A stretch of 64,000 nt of DNA from Struthio camelus (Eukaryota; Chordata; Aves; Struthioniformes; Struthionidae). The stretch covers positions 26,520,997 through 26,584,996 of the forward strand of contig NC_090953.1 in NCBI RefSeq assembly GCF_040807025.1. Direction: 5' to 3'. Shown one piece after another: positions 20,486 to 31,727 of this stretch. The notes under the pieces are model-generated. The model saw only the letters and a program-made list of their open reading frames with translations, did no database searches and was not told the origin of the DNA. How positions within the stretch are numbered: the stretch's first letter is position 1; the number at the start of each line of letters is the position of its first letter. The position numbers were made by a program, and so were the translations under genes.

Positions 20486-21734
20486 TACGTCCATGTGCCA
20501 GCAGTTGGGGATGCCAGGAATCCAGGGGCAAGCTACTGGGCGGACTGAGTGTTTAAGCCTCCCTGCTGGAGGAATCCACATTACATAGATGTATATATAC
20601 GTCCCACTAACAGACCTCTTCCCATGTCAACGCTGTGTGCTAGCAGGGGCTGGGACCAGCTGCCAAGGGCCCTGCCACTGCCTGTGCTGTGCTCACCTGC
20701 GGCTCCCAGCTCGTCCTCCCTTGTGGCGCAGCCCTGCCTTTGCTGCCCCCTGACAGCCTGGTGGCTGCCCCTAACACTGCACCAGGCCCAAGGAAGTGAC
20801 AGAAATGCCTCCTACCCACCCCTGGAGCGGTAGATTGGATTTCAGGCAAAATCAGCCTCTTGACTTGAGTTTTGGTCACCATCCACACAAACCGCCACAC
20901 CAGCAGACAGCGCTGTTTGTGTGTTTCCTCTTTCCACCATCTCAAAACTTCAGGACCGAGGTCCTTGGGTTCCTTGCAGTCTTTCCTCTTCAGCTCCTAC
21001 TCTTGTTCTCTCTGCTTTCCCTCCCGTCTTAAAGACCTGACACATTTGCACTCCACCATCACGGGATGCCTCAGGGGCTCCCTTCTCTTCCTCCCCTCCA
21101 GCCACAGAGATACCAGAGGGAGAGTCAAACGATGCCCTGGTGTCAGCATATCCCAGGTGTCACCCTGATAACCAGGTGCTGGGGGCTGCTGCTGCAGGTG
21201 TCACCCTGATAACCAGGTGCAGGGCGTAACCCTGGGGTTACGCTTCTCAGGGCTTCTCAAACCCTGCATGCAGGCACTTCTCCTTCACAGTGCAGGTCCC
21301 AAGCCCAGGGCTTAGAGCCCCCAGCCCTCACAGGCAGACAGGGAGAAAAGACGCTGCACTTTGGGGAGGCAGGTGAAGCTCCAGGATTTCCCCAGCTCTG
21401 CTTCCTCCCCAGGGCTGGGCATCTGGTGGCACCTTCTGTCCAGTCCGCCTCACTCCACAGCAGGCACTGGGAGGTAAGTGAGACACTTCCCCTGGAGTCC
21501 CAGGTGTGGTGCCTCTGTTGGGGTGTATTGCAGCCCTCATGTTCCTGCCTGCTGCCCACGTCTGAATGCGCTCGTCTGTGGGTCTGTGCGTGCCCAGCTG
21601 TGGTGTGTCCAAAGAGTGCAAAGGAGAACTCCCCCCCCCCCATCCCCCTAGTGCAGCCTGGCCCTGGAACTCGCAGCAGGCCGGACGACATTGCACAGGG
21701 CACGTGATCACTGCTGCTGAGAGGTTTGGGGCAG
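20486..21734. other. Upstream flank of pseudo-Ser
   Basis: 20654-20715 resembles part of the tRNA-Cys upstream flank. 20960-21110 is the inverted counterpart of 6111-6290 by tRNA-Ser. A poly-C run at 21631-21641 has 11 bases here, 13 in copy 2 and 12 in copy 3. No gene is recognised. Confidence 0.7.
21154..21243. repeat. 26-bp direct repeat pair plus 9-bp palindrome, copy 1
   Basis: A 26-bp block with CAGGTGTCACCCTGATAACC occurs at 21154-21179 and again at 21195-21220. It is followed by a perfect inverted repeat GCGTAACCC-TG-GGGTTACGC at 21224-21243. The palindrome recurs at 41748-41767 and 62282-62301. It lies about 500 bp upstream of pseudo-Ser; function unknown. Confidence 0.85.
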
Positions 21735-21816
21735 GAAGCTGTGGCCGAGTGGGGAAGGCGATGGACGTGAAACGCATGGGGGTTTCCCTGCGCAGGTTCG
21801 AATCCTGCCAACTATG
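21735..21816 (+). pseudogene. Decayed tRNA-Ser with TGA anticodon, copy 1
   Basis: An 82-nt relative of tRNA-Ser-AGA at 5768 (minus). The D-stem start, T arm and discriminator G are kept and TTTT follows at 21831-21834. The acceptor GAAGCTG/CAACTAT has two mismatches and a G-T. The anticodon arm ATGGA-CGTGAAA-CGCAT has two mismatches next to the loop and G in place of the universal U33. The triplet at the anticodon position reads TGA, still a serine anticodon. Flanks on both sides match the Ser-AGA locus in inverted orientation. Most likely a pseudogene, although the internal promoter boxes look usable so transcription is possible. Confidence 0.85.
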
Positions 21817-22316
21817 GGGCACCTGTCCCCTTTTGGGCTGCCTGGAGCGACCAGGCTCCAGCCCTGGACAAAGCCTCACAGCCACAGTCCCTCCAGCTGA
21901 ACAGCGTGCCCGGTGAACCCTCCATCCCTCTAGTCATCCTCAGCTTCCCCCCAGAGTCGCCAGGGCGCGTGCAAACCCCCTCTCTCCTTTCCCAGCCACA
22001 CAGGCTCACACCTTTCCTGACAGAGACATGCTCTCCTCTGGGGACGGATGGATTTTCTTCTCAGGGGCATGTTTTTCCCACGGGGCCAGAGCTGAGATGC
22101 ACGTGCTTCTGTGATGGGAAGGGAGGCGTCCTATGTGGAAACTTCTGCAAGTTTTTGCAGCATCAGGAGAAGAGGCAGGGGCAGGGCAATGCTGCTTCCT
22201 ATTCTTTTTCCTTCTGCTGCATCTTTCTCCCCTCTCAGACTCCCGGGATAGTCTTGAAAGCTCAGCGAGGGTCAGAGAGTGCCTGGGACGAGCAGGAGGC
22301 AGGCATAGGTCTGCAT
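21817..22316. other. Spacer between pseudo-Ser and tRNA-Gly
   Basis: 21831-21865 (TTTTGGGCTGCCTGGA.CG) matches the inverted 3' flank of tRNA-Ser at 5727-5754. The rest up to tRNA-Gly shows no recognised element. Counterparts are 42343-42842 and 62876-63375. Confidence 0.7.
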
Positions 22317-22388
22317 GCGTTGGTGGTATAGTGGTGAGCATAGCTGCCTTCCAAGCAGTTGACCCGGGTTCGATTCCTGGCCAACGCA
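22317..22388 (+). tRNA. tRNA-Gly-TCC: tRNA-Gly (TCC), copy 1
   Basis: A 72-nt cloverleaf decoding GGA/GGG. Acceptor GCGTTGG/CCAACGC is perfect, followed by discriminator A. The anticodon loop CTTCCAA gives TCC at 22350-22352. The T arm CCGGG/CCTGG has one G-T pair. The B box is GGTTCGATTCC, and TTTT at 22396-22399 lies 7 nt downstream. It closely matches vertebrate Gly-TCC. The 3' flank to about 22590 is the parent of the pseudo-Gly flank near 6507. Confidence 0.97.
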
Positions 22389-22889
22389 CGCACGCTTTTC
22401 TTCTCCCAGGTGCCTGCAGAGGCCCTTCCACCTCCTGCCAGAAAAGAGCCCAGGTTTCCCCAACAGGTTCATGTTCCCTCGGGGAGCCACTCCCCTTGCT
22501 GCATGCGCAGGCAGGGTGAGGCACCCCACAGAGCCCAGGAGAGACAGGGGCCCCCTCCTCCTTCAGCAATGCCTGCCTTGGCCAAAGCAGCAGGTCTGTC
22601 ACCGAGCACAGCTTCCAGGCTGCTTGCCCTGCCCCCCGAGGCATAGCCCTGCAGAAGGAAGCGCCCCAGAATGAAGGTGCTACCTCCTTTGCTAGAAGCA
22701 TGACAGGCTTCTGCAAAGGGCTCTGCTGCTCTCCTGAAGGGCCCGCTTCTGACTGCATGGTGCCTCAAGGGCCTGCAGAAAGGCTGTGCATGGGCGTTGC
22801 CGGGGAGATGCAGAAAGCCCCTGGCTCAGCCAGGACCATGTGGCTCAGCCCTGCTATAGCGACAGAGCGGCAAGAAGAGGTGTCCAGGC
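22389..22889. other. Spacer between tRNA-Gly and tRNA-Gln
   Basis: 22400-22590 is the parent sequence of the flank downstream of pseudo-Gly, sharing CAGGTGCCTGCAGAGGCCC and TTCCACCTCCT. 22591-22889 has no recognised element. Confidence 0.75.
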
Positions 22890-22961
22890 GGTCCCATGGT
22901 GTAATGGTGAGCACTCTGGACTCTGAATCCAGCGATCTGAGTTCAAGTCTCAGTGGGACCT
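22890..22961 (+). tRNA. tRNA-Gln-CTG: tRNA-Gln (CTG), copy 1
   Basis: A 72-nt cloverleaf decoding CAG. Acceptor GGTCCCA/TGGGACC is perfect with discriminator T. The anticodon loop CTCTGAA gives CTG at 22923-22925. T stem CTGAG/CTCAG is perfect around TTCAAGT. The first T4 run downstream is at 23003-23006, about 41 nt away, so the primary transcript would carry a longer 3' trailer than the other tRNAs here. It lies 501 bp downstream of tRNA-Gly on the same strand, and an antisense CR1 end begins about 140 bp further on. Confidence 0.97.
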
Positions 22962-23097
22962 CAGGCTTCTGCTTCACTGAGGGCCTGCCTCAGCTGACTG
23001 CATTTTACACCCTTGCGTTGCTCTTGGGTAGACTGCTTTACGCACTCCGGTCTTCCTTCCCTCTTCTCGTGCCCCTGGCACCGGGTTTGGGCAGAGG

Positions 23098-23795
23098 GTC
23101 ACAGGATCACTGAACAGCTGAGGTGGGAAGGGACCTCTGCAGACTATCTAGTCCAACCCCTCCTCAAAGCAGGGTCAAGAAAAGGAGTCTGTTCAGGGCC
23201 CTGTGATGTCAAGTTTTGAAAAATCTCCATGGATGGAGACTCCACAGCTTCTCTGGGCAAGCTGTTCCCATGTTTGACAGCCCCGCACAGTAAAACAGGG
23301 GGGGGTTCTGTGTGTTTAAGTGGAATGTCTTGTACTTCATGGCTTGTGCCCACTGCCTCTTGCCCTGTCCCTGGGCACCGCCAAGAAGCGGCTGGCTCTC
23401 TCTTCTCTACTCCCTCTTCCCCCTCTTCGTCCACCACCTCAGGTACTTATACACATTGATAAGATTCCCCCCCACCCCTCCCCCCCAAACCTTAGCCCTC
23501 TCTTCCCCAGGCTAGACAATCCCAGCTCTGTTAGCCTCTCCTGGTATGACAGATGGCGCAAGCCCTTGACCTTCTCTGTGGCCTTTTGCTGTGCTCACTC
23601 CAGTGTGGCCTTGTCTCTCTCGTACCGGGAAGCCCAGAAATGGACACAGCACTCCAGATGTGCTCTCACCAGTGCTGAGCAGAGGGGAAGGATCACACCT
23701 CCCTCAGCCTGCTGGCAACGCTCTTCCTAACGCAGCCCAGGATGCTGCCAGCCGCCTTTGCTGCAAGGGCACGTTGCTGCCTCAAGTGCTGAAGG
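23098..23795 (-). mobile_element. CR1-type LINE 3' end, antisense, copy 1
   Basis: The clearest antisense CR1 end in the unit. The plus strand begins GGATCACTGAACAGCTGAGG and runs through TGGGAAGGGACCTCTGCAG, TCTAGTCCAACCCCTCCTCAAAG, ATGGAGACTCCACAGC, CAGTAAAACAGG, then the antisense of the RT C-terminal region, including CCAGAAATGGACACAGCACTCC and GCACGTTGCTGCCTCA. It starts about 135 bp downstream of tRNA-Gln. Confidence 0.9.
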
Positions 23796-25097
23796 CCTTC
23801 CGGGACACAACAGCTCTGCTCTGAAATAAGTGCCCGTGAGATACCAAGCTCCTGGGGAGCTGACAGAGCCCCTAACTGCTGGAACCAGAAACATGACGGC
23901 ACCAGTGGAGTCCCTGCAAGGGCACCTGGCATGCAGATGCCCAGGGGCTCCTGCAGAGGGAGGAAGGACACTTTGAAGAGCCCTGTTCACTTGCTGCCAG
24001 GTGCGGACTGGCCCGAGAGGGAAGGCAGAGGCAACAGCCCTGAGTCCGCAGAAGAGCTCCACCTACTGCAAAGATGGTGTAACTCGAGCAGCAGTCCCTG
24101 CTGGGAGATGTGGGTGGTACAGCTTTGGGAAGAGTAATGCATGAACTGGGGGACTGAACAGTGACACGGGATGTGGCTTGGTGTTTGGCTGCATGCTTGT
24201 AAGTACGAGGCCTTGGTTTGCTCCTGAGCAGCCCCGGTGCTTCTTGCCTCCAGTGCCTCCTGTAAGTAACCACCTGTCTTAGCAAAAAAGAGACAAGGCC
24301 CGGAGTGTCTGATTCCCAAAGGAATGCCAGGTCTCCAGCTGAGATTCAGGCTCAGACGGGCAACTTGACCCTGCCTGTCAAGGGCACTGAAGGTGCCCTT
24401 CCACAGCTCAGCTGAGCACAAAATGTCCGCTTTTTGCTGCCGTGTCATTAACGCTCACCACTAAGGACGCGTTTTTGCCTGTCTGCTCTTCTTGGCACAA
24501 ACATTGCTCTTGGGAGACGCCAGGCCAGACAGGATACTGAAGTGCAGAAGGAGCACAAGGACTCATCAAATCCATCTTCCCCACTTCATTCCCTAGTGTA
24601 TTTGCTGACTGCTGGAAATACCGATTGCCACCCTCCCTGGCATACTGCCTTATGCCCTCTGCCCCTCCGCCCCCTACACCTCCCAGTCCTGCCTCTCCTC
24701 AGCAGTACAGCAACCAGTGGGAAAAAGGTTCTCGGGCAAACGGCCAAAGGGTTCATGTCCTCCTCTGGCACAACAGGCAGCCTGGTGGGCTTTCAGACCC
24801 ATGGGAATATGTGGATGTCTAACACATAGTTCGTAACACTGCTGCTGTCTCCTACCCGGGGAAAATTAGGGCAGGCTGTGAAAAGCTGCTGCTTCCTGAG
24901 CACGCATGCAAGACCTGCTGAGTACATGGGCACAAGAAATGAAGACCCCCGCCCCCGAAGGCAGCTCTTGCGTGCTCTCCGAGGAGGGACTCAAGGCTGA
25001 CCCTGAGAGACATCAGGGTGCCCTGATCACCCACTTACAGAGTCACACTCCTGTTCTCGGAAGCCCACAAAGACAGAAACCTCACCTTTGCCTGTGG
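23796..25097. other. Spacer from CR1 end to unit boundary, no recognised gene
   Basis: Only chance frames are visible. There is no abrupt sequence change at 25097/25098, since the boundary is simply where base 1 recurs. The counterpart is 44322-45623. Confidence 0.6.
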
Positions 25098-25571
25098 ACT
25101 TGATTGTCCTGGTTTTCTGTCTTTCTGTGCCTGTTGGCTTAGTTTTGGTGCGCTGGTATCCGTTTGGGGAGCTGCACTCAAATCGGGCAGTGCCCCATGC
25201 TTACAGGTGGACTCGCTGTGATGGGGGAGAGGAGGTTTTCCCTCCCCGGTTTCCAGCAGAGAGAGGTAAGCTAGGGACAGAGGGGAATGCAGAGGAACTG
25301 GTGGAGGCTGGAACTGGGAACAGCTCGTGCCTGGGTCATGGCAAGCCAGAGGTGCTGGGAGGTTTCCCAGGGAAGGGTCCATGCAGAGTGAGCTGGCAGA
25401 GCCTGTTGCTGAGGGCAAGGGAAGAGGCAGCTGGTGTGTGGGCTGGCTGACTGTGGCTGTGGCTGCTGCTTCTCTGTCCTGTGCACACACCAGAGTAGGG
25501 AGCAGCCAGGAAGAGGAAACAAAAGGCAAAAGAAAGACGGACACAAGGCTTGGTGTGGCCAAGGCTTGGTA

Positions 25572-26447
25572 TTGACCCCGCAGGGGTCGATACAGGGCCC
25601 AATACTGCTCAACTTGTTCATTAATGACCTGGATGATGGGACCGAATGCACCCTCAGCAAGTTTGCTGATAAGAGAAAACCGGGAGGAGTACCTGATACG
25701 CCACAGGGTTGTGCTGCCGTTCAGACGGACCTCGGCAGGCTGGAGAAACGGGCAGACAGGAGCCGCAGGAAGTTCAGCAAGGCAAAGTGCAACGCCCTGC
25801 ACCCGGCGAGGAATAACCCCAGGCACCCGGGGAGGAATAACACCCAGGCATGGTGGGGGCCGACCTGCTGGAAAGCAGCTTTGCAGAAAAGACCTGGGGG
25901 TCCTGGCACCCTACAAGCTGACCACAAGCCAGCAACGTGCCTTTGTGGCAAAGGCGGCCCACGGTAGGCTGGGCTGCGTGAGGAAGAGTGTTGCCACCAG
26001 GTCAAGGGAAGTGGTGCTTTCCCCTCTACTCAGCGCTCCAGAGGCCACATCTGGAGCGCGGTCTCCAGTTCTGGGCTCCGCAGTGGAAGAAAGAGAGGGC
26101 CCTACCGGCACGAGTCCAGCAAAGAGGCACAAGGATGATTAGGGGCCTGGAGAACCTCTCATATGAGGAGAGGCTGAGAGAGTCGGGACTGTTGAGCCCG
26201 GAGAAGAGAAGGCTCACGGGGCATCTTACCAGTGCGTATAACTATCCAACGGGAGGGTCGAACGAAGACAGACCAAGGGAGTGGTGCCCCTCTTCTCGGT
26301 GGTGCCCACTGACAGGGCAAGAGTCATCGCACACAAACTGAACACGGGAAATTCAGCTTGAACGTGAGAAAATGCTTCTTTAGCGTGAGGCTGGCTGAAC
26401 ATTGGAACAGGTGGCCCAGAGAGGTTGTGGATTCTCCATCCTTGGTT
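25572..26447 (+). mobile_element. CR1-type LINE RT remnant, copy 2
   Basis: Counterpart of 475-1350 with the same truncation and frame breaks, so it was present before the units were copied. Confidence 0.88.
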
Positions 26448-28473
26448 TTCCCTCCTCAGGTTCTGGCAGAGAGAGGTAAGCTCAGGACAGGGGGGAATGC
26501 TTTCCTGTGCAGAGCGGGTGGCTAACGGAGGCTGGCGGAGAAAGAAACACCACCACGAGTCTCCAGCTATGCTGCACAACATCTTTAATGAGCAGGAAGG
26601 AAAAAAGGAAAAAAAGCAGCACAGAGACCAAGACACATGTTTCCTGGGTTGAGTGAGGCACAGAGAATTGCCCGTTTCCCCAGGACAAGCGGCATGCAAA
26701 GCGTTTGCCTTTTCCCATTCCAGCTCTACCTTGTGGCAATCACATCCTACCTACAGCAATTCCTAACCCCCAAACCGTCCTGCCGTCAGCAGGAGACTCA
26801 GCAGAGCGGACGAGCACGAGCTCTTTCTCGAGGAGCTCAGAGTGCAGCAGAGCCAGAGGCAGCATGGCGAGGCCTGGCTCTGTGAGGTGGAGCTGGGAAC
26901 TCAGTGCGCTCAGGCCTCCAGCCCTTTCAAGACCCCCACCAGATCAGCCTTTCTTTTCTTTCCTCATCTTTCTCTGTGCCCTCCAAATCCAGTTCTAGCT
27001 GCATGTCCCCGAGGGGCCTGCGGCTGGTTTTCTTAAAATGCACAACAAGCGTTACATCTCACCTTAAGGCTGGATTTGAGGGCCTGGCAGCAAAGATTTG
27101 CTTAGCCCACTGCTTATTGCCCCAGGTCCGGGTGCAGTTCTGGGTGAAGCAGCAAGGATGGAAACTGATCAGATTGTCACAGCAGAAAAAGATTGGGCTG
27201 AACAGAAGTCGCAGCAATCACCTCTTAACAACACACTGCGCGCATACAAGCTCCCACGCCCTCCGAGTAACACAGCACAGGGACGCTGACCCACTTTTGG
27301 AATACGACCCATTACGGTGGGTTTCAAGCACCGGTGGACAGGCTGGTCGTACCAGATTGCCAAAACAAACAGTTCAAGCTGCGTTCAAGGTGGCAGAGGA
27401 TGCACTTGGCTATTTGGTTAGGGACGATCCGCTGGAGGCGCAGATTCTTGTGTGCAGGCATCCCTGCAGCTGAACACAGATCTCCCCCTTCTGCCTGAAA
27501 GAACCCTCGCCTTCCCAACTGCGCACAACTACCCCCTTGAAACGGGAAAGAGGTAAAGTCCCTAAACATTTCCATTCACCTGCCAAGCTAAGGCAGCCCG
27601 CGTATCAAAGTTGTGTCACCACCATGACAGCAATCCAGCCCACAGGAAGAGGAGAAGTGGGGTGTGGCTGACCTCGTTCCCCAGGGAAACTTGGGGAACA
27701 TTCCCAGTATTCAGAGTTGAGGACATTGCTGGCGCTAGTCAGGCCACACCAGAGCCAGATTCCACTGCCTAGGGCCCAGGGAACGATAGCAGGTTCTGGA
27801 CGAGGAAGAGGAGGGCAGAGAGCAAGGCAGGTCCCTGCAAGGGAGGAAGGGCAGACAGTCACTCCTGGGGATCTCCATGGGTATGTCCTTAGAGAACTTG
27901 ACGGGGGCTTCATGCTTTGCCAGCCCGGGGCTCTGACTGGGGAGTGCAGAACCGAGGTGTGGGACAGTGACCAAAGAGGTTCCTGTGCCCTTCCCTGAAA
28001 GGGACTCCACACCCAAATTGACCCGTTTTCCTTAGCAAGTTCATCCCAGGGCCAAAAGCCTGGATGGCCTGCTTTTTTAGGAGTGGGTCAGAGCAGTGAG
28101 GCAAAAGCTCACAGATGTTTTTCCTGGGCCGTGGATGGAGTGGCCCACTCAAGGCATTTTAATTCCAAATAGGCTTTGACTCAGCCTCCTGGAACACATG
28201 GGAGCCCTCGTAACGTGGAAGAGCGGGGAAAACCCCCAAACTCCAGGGAAACGTGCGTCGGTGTGCTGCTGACTTGGGTGGAGACGGTGTCCTGGCTTCA
28301 GGCGTGCCAGCGATACCAGGGTTTTTGGCCTCGCTCCTCCACAACTGCCTCCTTCCTGAGGGACGTTTCCTGAAACAACTGGTGCCACTATGCAATCTCC
28401 TGCTCCTGCCTTTAAAGCTGTTGCCTTTCTGCTGCTGGTCCAGGGCCTGCGTGACTCAGTGCAGCCCAAACTG

Positions 28474-28897
28474 TTTCAGGTTGCAAGGGATCTCTGGCGG
28501 CCCTCTGGGCCAACGCCCCGTTCCAATCAGGCCAAACTTCCCAGCGACATCAGGAGGCTCAGGGCCTTGTCCGGCCAGCTTCTGAACGCTGCAATGAAGG
28601 GAGACGCCACTCTCCCATGGGCAGCCTCTTCCAGGGCTGTGCCGTGCTCCCTGTGACTTGTTCTTCCAAAGAGACAGTTGACATCTCCCTGGTTGCACCT
28701 GGAACTGTGCCCCTTGCTGTTTTGCTGTGCACCTCTGAGGAGAGCTTGGCTCTGCCTTTTCCATAACCCGCTGTAGCTGGTGGGAGACGGCAGTGTGATC
28801 CCCTCCTCCCCTCCTTGCCTTCTCCCCTCCAGGCGCCACAAAAACAATGCCTTCAACCTTCCTCATATGGCCTGTGCTGCAGGCCTGACCCTCAGCC
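28474..28897 (-). mobile_element. CR1-type LINE 3' end, antisense, copy 2
   Basis: Counterpart of 3377-3800, nearly identical. Confidence 0.65.
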
Positions 28898-30116
28898 TCT
28901 TCCTCTGCCACTAGCTCTCTCCAGGTTGTTGCCATTGCACTTGTCCTGAGGGAACAGAACCCAGTCTGGCCTGCTGTACAAACCTGCTGAAAGGCCCCTC
29001 TGTCCCACTGTCCAGGTCGCCCATAAAAAGCCTAAAGCTTTTTGGCATCTGGACTGATCCCTGAGGGAGGCCACTAGGAAGCAGTCGCCAGATGGCCCTT
29101 TTTCCCACTGAGTAAAGGCCTTTGAGCCCAACGGTCCACCCCATTTTCCCCTCACATTAGCGTCGTCAGGCTCCAGGCCGTAACTCACCGGTCTGGCTCG
29201 AAGGATGCTGTGAGAGACAAGGCCTTGACAAAGGCCTTGCTAGGCTCAAGGTGAACAGCGGTAGCAACAGCATTTGCAGCGGTAAAAGCTCTTCTTTATG
29301 TCCTTGATGTGCCCTGCCAGTTCCAACGCAGGCCAAGCTTTGCCTTTCCTACCACCATTGCGGTATGCCTGGACAGTGAGGCTCTATTTGTGCTTTCTCG
29401 CCTGTCCCTGTTTTCACCTCCTGTGCTAAGCAGTCATCCCTGACTCCCTCCACAAGCCCCCAGGGGTTACCTGAGTCCCAGCATGTTGCCCTCGTGGCAG
29501 AGGCTGGGGAGCTGGACGTCCCCATGAGGAAAGGGAGTCTGTGACCTGGAAACCTCCTTGGGCTGCTACAGAAGATTTTGTCCACTTCTCATCATGAGCG
29601 GGTTGTCTCTACCACAGCGTCACTTCCCGCTGCACTGAGGAGGAGGGGGACAAGGGCTCACAGGGCAGACATGCAGGAGGGTCAGAGGCCTTGAGCCAGC
29701 GATGGCTGGGAGAACAGGGCCCAGCCTGCATTTGCTACAGGGGCTCGCAGGGCCGGCCAGGAATATGGCAAAGCTACAGCAAAGCCAGGAACTGTGGAGC
29801 CTGTTTGGAGACTGTGGGACGGGGCCTGGTTGCCAAGGGCCCTGCCCTTGCCTGGGCTGTGCTTGCTCGCAGCTCCCAGCAGGGAAGCCGTGGCTTGCGT
29901 GCAGGCTGAGGTGGTAGAGCCTGTTGGTGAGGGCGAAGGAAGAGGTAGCTGGTGTGTGGGCCAGCTGTTTGTGGCTGTGGCTGCTGGCTGCCTGTCCCAT
30001 GCACACGCCAGAGCGGGGAGCAGCCAGGAAGAGGAGGCAAAAAGCAAAAGCAAGAGGGACAAGGCTGGGCGTGCAGACGTGAGCATGGGGAGTCCAGCAG
30101 TGGTGTGCATGATGCA

Positions 30117-30188
30117 GGGGGTGTAGCTCAGTGGGAGAGCATTTGACTGCAGATCAAGAGGTCCCTGGTTCAATTCCAGGTGCCCCCT
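30117..30188 (+). tRNA. tRNA-Cys-GCA: tRNA-Cys (GCA), copy 2
   Basis: Same gene as at 5024, with one difference: the T-loop reads TTCAATT instead of TTCAACT (about position 59), a site that does not pair in the T stem. Structure, discriminator T and TTTT terminator at 30199-30202 are kept, so it should be functional. Confidence 0.97.
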
Positions 30189-30844
30189 CCACTGCTGCTT
30201 TTCTTCCTGGAGCTTCTCCTGTGCCTTGGCCTGCTTCCCCATCCCTCAGTGGGAAGGCTGTGGGGGACAGACAGCCCAGCATGGACCTGTCTCGGCTTCT
30301 CGTTCTCTGGGCTCTCGCCTCATGACACCCTTGGGGTTTCCCCTTTCCTTAAGGTGCTGCACCTCCCAGGGAGGGCAAGAGCAGCCCCTCTTCCTTCCCA
30401 GGGGCTGTGCTGCCACTGCTCTGTCGGGAGCTGGAGGGCATGAGCTGAGAGAAACCTCCTGCCCTTGTCTAGCACACAGGTCAGGGTCTGTGACACAAGA
30501 GGGATGGTCTCCCAATGTCACCGGTTAACGCTGAGTCTGGCTTCCACCGGCTTTTTTCCCATAAAGTGGAGCTTAAAGGCTAAACAGGCTAAATGCACCC
30601 TTTGTCATCTCATCCTTTTGCACCTGGGAAAGGTGTGTTGTGCCTGCCAGGACTGCAGGAAGTTGGGGGGGGGGTGGGGGGAGAGCGAGCAGAGCCGTAG
30701 AGGGAGGGTGGGTGTTTTGCTGTGTGACCGGGCTTGACGTGCTGCTGTGCTGCTGTGCAGCTGCGCAGCTGGAGGGACCCTCCGTACCCGCAGGGCTGGT
30801 CTGGAGCGTGGCCTTTCCAGGCAGCCCAAAAGGAGATGGCGCCC

Positions 30845-30926
30845 CGTAGTTGGCAGGATTCGAACCTGCGCGGGGAAACCCCAATGGATTTCTAGTCCAT
30901 CGCCTTCACCACTCGGCCACAACTAC
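30845..30926 (-). tRNA. tRNA-Ser-AGA: tRNA-Ser (AGA), copy 2
   Basis: Identical to the gene at 5768 over all 82 nt. The T4 terminator appears as AAAA at 30828-30831 on the plus strand. Confidence 0.97.
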
Positions 30927-31510
30927 CTGCCCCAAACTGCTCTGCAGCAGTGAGCGGGTGCCCTGTGCTGTGGCACCTGGCTCCCGGGGAGTTTGAGGGC
31001 CAGGCTGTGCTGGGGTATGTCCTTTCCACTCTGTGGACACCACGCAGTCAGGCACCAGAGGCCCCTGCAGCCAGTGCTGGAGAGGCCTTGAGAGACATGG
31101 TGCCAGGGCGATGGCTGCAGCTCCCAGTGCCTGGTTGTCAGGCTGGCCTCTGGGATATGCTGATGCTGGAGGATGGTTTCACTCTCCCTCCGGCATCCCC
31201 ATGGCGGGAGGGGAGAAAAGGAAGGGAGCAGTGTGAGGCATCCAGTGATGGTGGAGAGGAAATGTGTCAGGTGTATAAGAAGGAAGAGAAAGCAGAGAGC
31301 CCAGGAGTAGGAGTGGAAGGGGAAAGACTGCAAGGAAGCCATGGCCCAGCTCCGGCCTCCCCCCCCACCCCAGGTGTGAGGGTTTTGAGGTGATGGGGAA
31401 GAGCCTGGAGAGACTGTGAGAGGAGGAAATGTGTGTGCAGGGGGGCTGGAAGGAGGAGGCAGAGCCAGTTCATGAGCTGTGGGGAGCAGGAGGCACGCCT
31501 GGGTCCGCAT

Positions 31511-31583
31511 GTGCTGGTGGTGCAATGGTGAGCGTAGCTGCCTTCCAAGCAGTGCAGGACAGGTTTTGTTCCCAGACAACACG
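31511..31583 (+). pseudogene. Decayed tRNA-Gly (TCC) copy, unit copy 2
   Basis: Same sequence and same defects as at 6434. Here the 3' flank stays homologous to the real Gly locus to about 31805, further than in copy 1, where homology stops at 6650. Confidence 0.9.
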
Positions 31584-31727
31584 GACAAAACGTTCTTCTT
31601 CCAGGTGCCTGCAGAGGCCCTTCCACCTCCTTCAGGGAAGTTCCTGCTGGAACACAGCTCAGCTTTCTCCAGCAAGCTCTCATCCCCTGAGGGGAGCCAC
31701 TCCCCTTGTTGCAGCCTCCCTGCATGC

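Larger units (their letters stand above)
1..25097. repeat. Tandem tRNA-array unit, copy 1 (long variant)
   Basis: The sequence starting at base 1 recurs at 25098 and 45624 in the same orientation. Copy 1 is 25097 bp against 20526 bp for copy 2. Nearly all the excess comes from 6651-11763, where 5113 bp stand in place of 543 bp in the other copies. Smaller differences include 4 extra bases near 4505, 11 extra bases near 5367 and a missing stretch of about 20 bases near 19933. The phase of the unit is arbitrary because the window starts inside the array. To map positions to copy 2, add 25097 (start to ~4500), 25093 (tRNA-Cys), 25077 (tRNA-Ser to 6650), 20507 (11764 to ~14700), about 20506 (to ~19900) and 20526 (21642 onward). 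Confidence 0.97.

Noticed and set aside
23003-23006. Calling tRNA-Gln a pseudogene because of its distant terminator
   Set aside because: All stems, loops and promoter boxes are intact. A distant T4 run affects trailer length, not tRNA identity.
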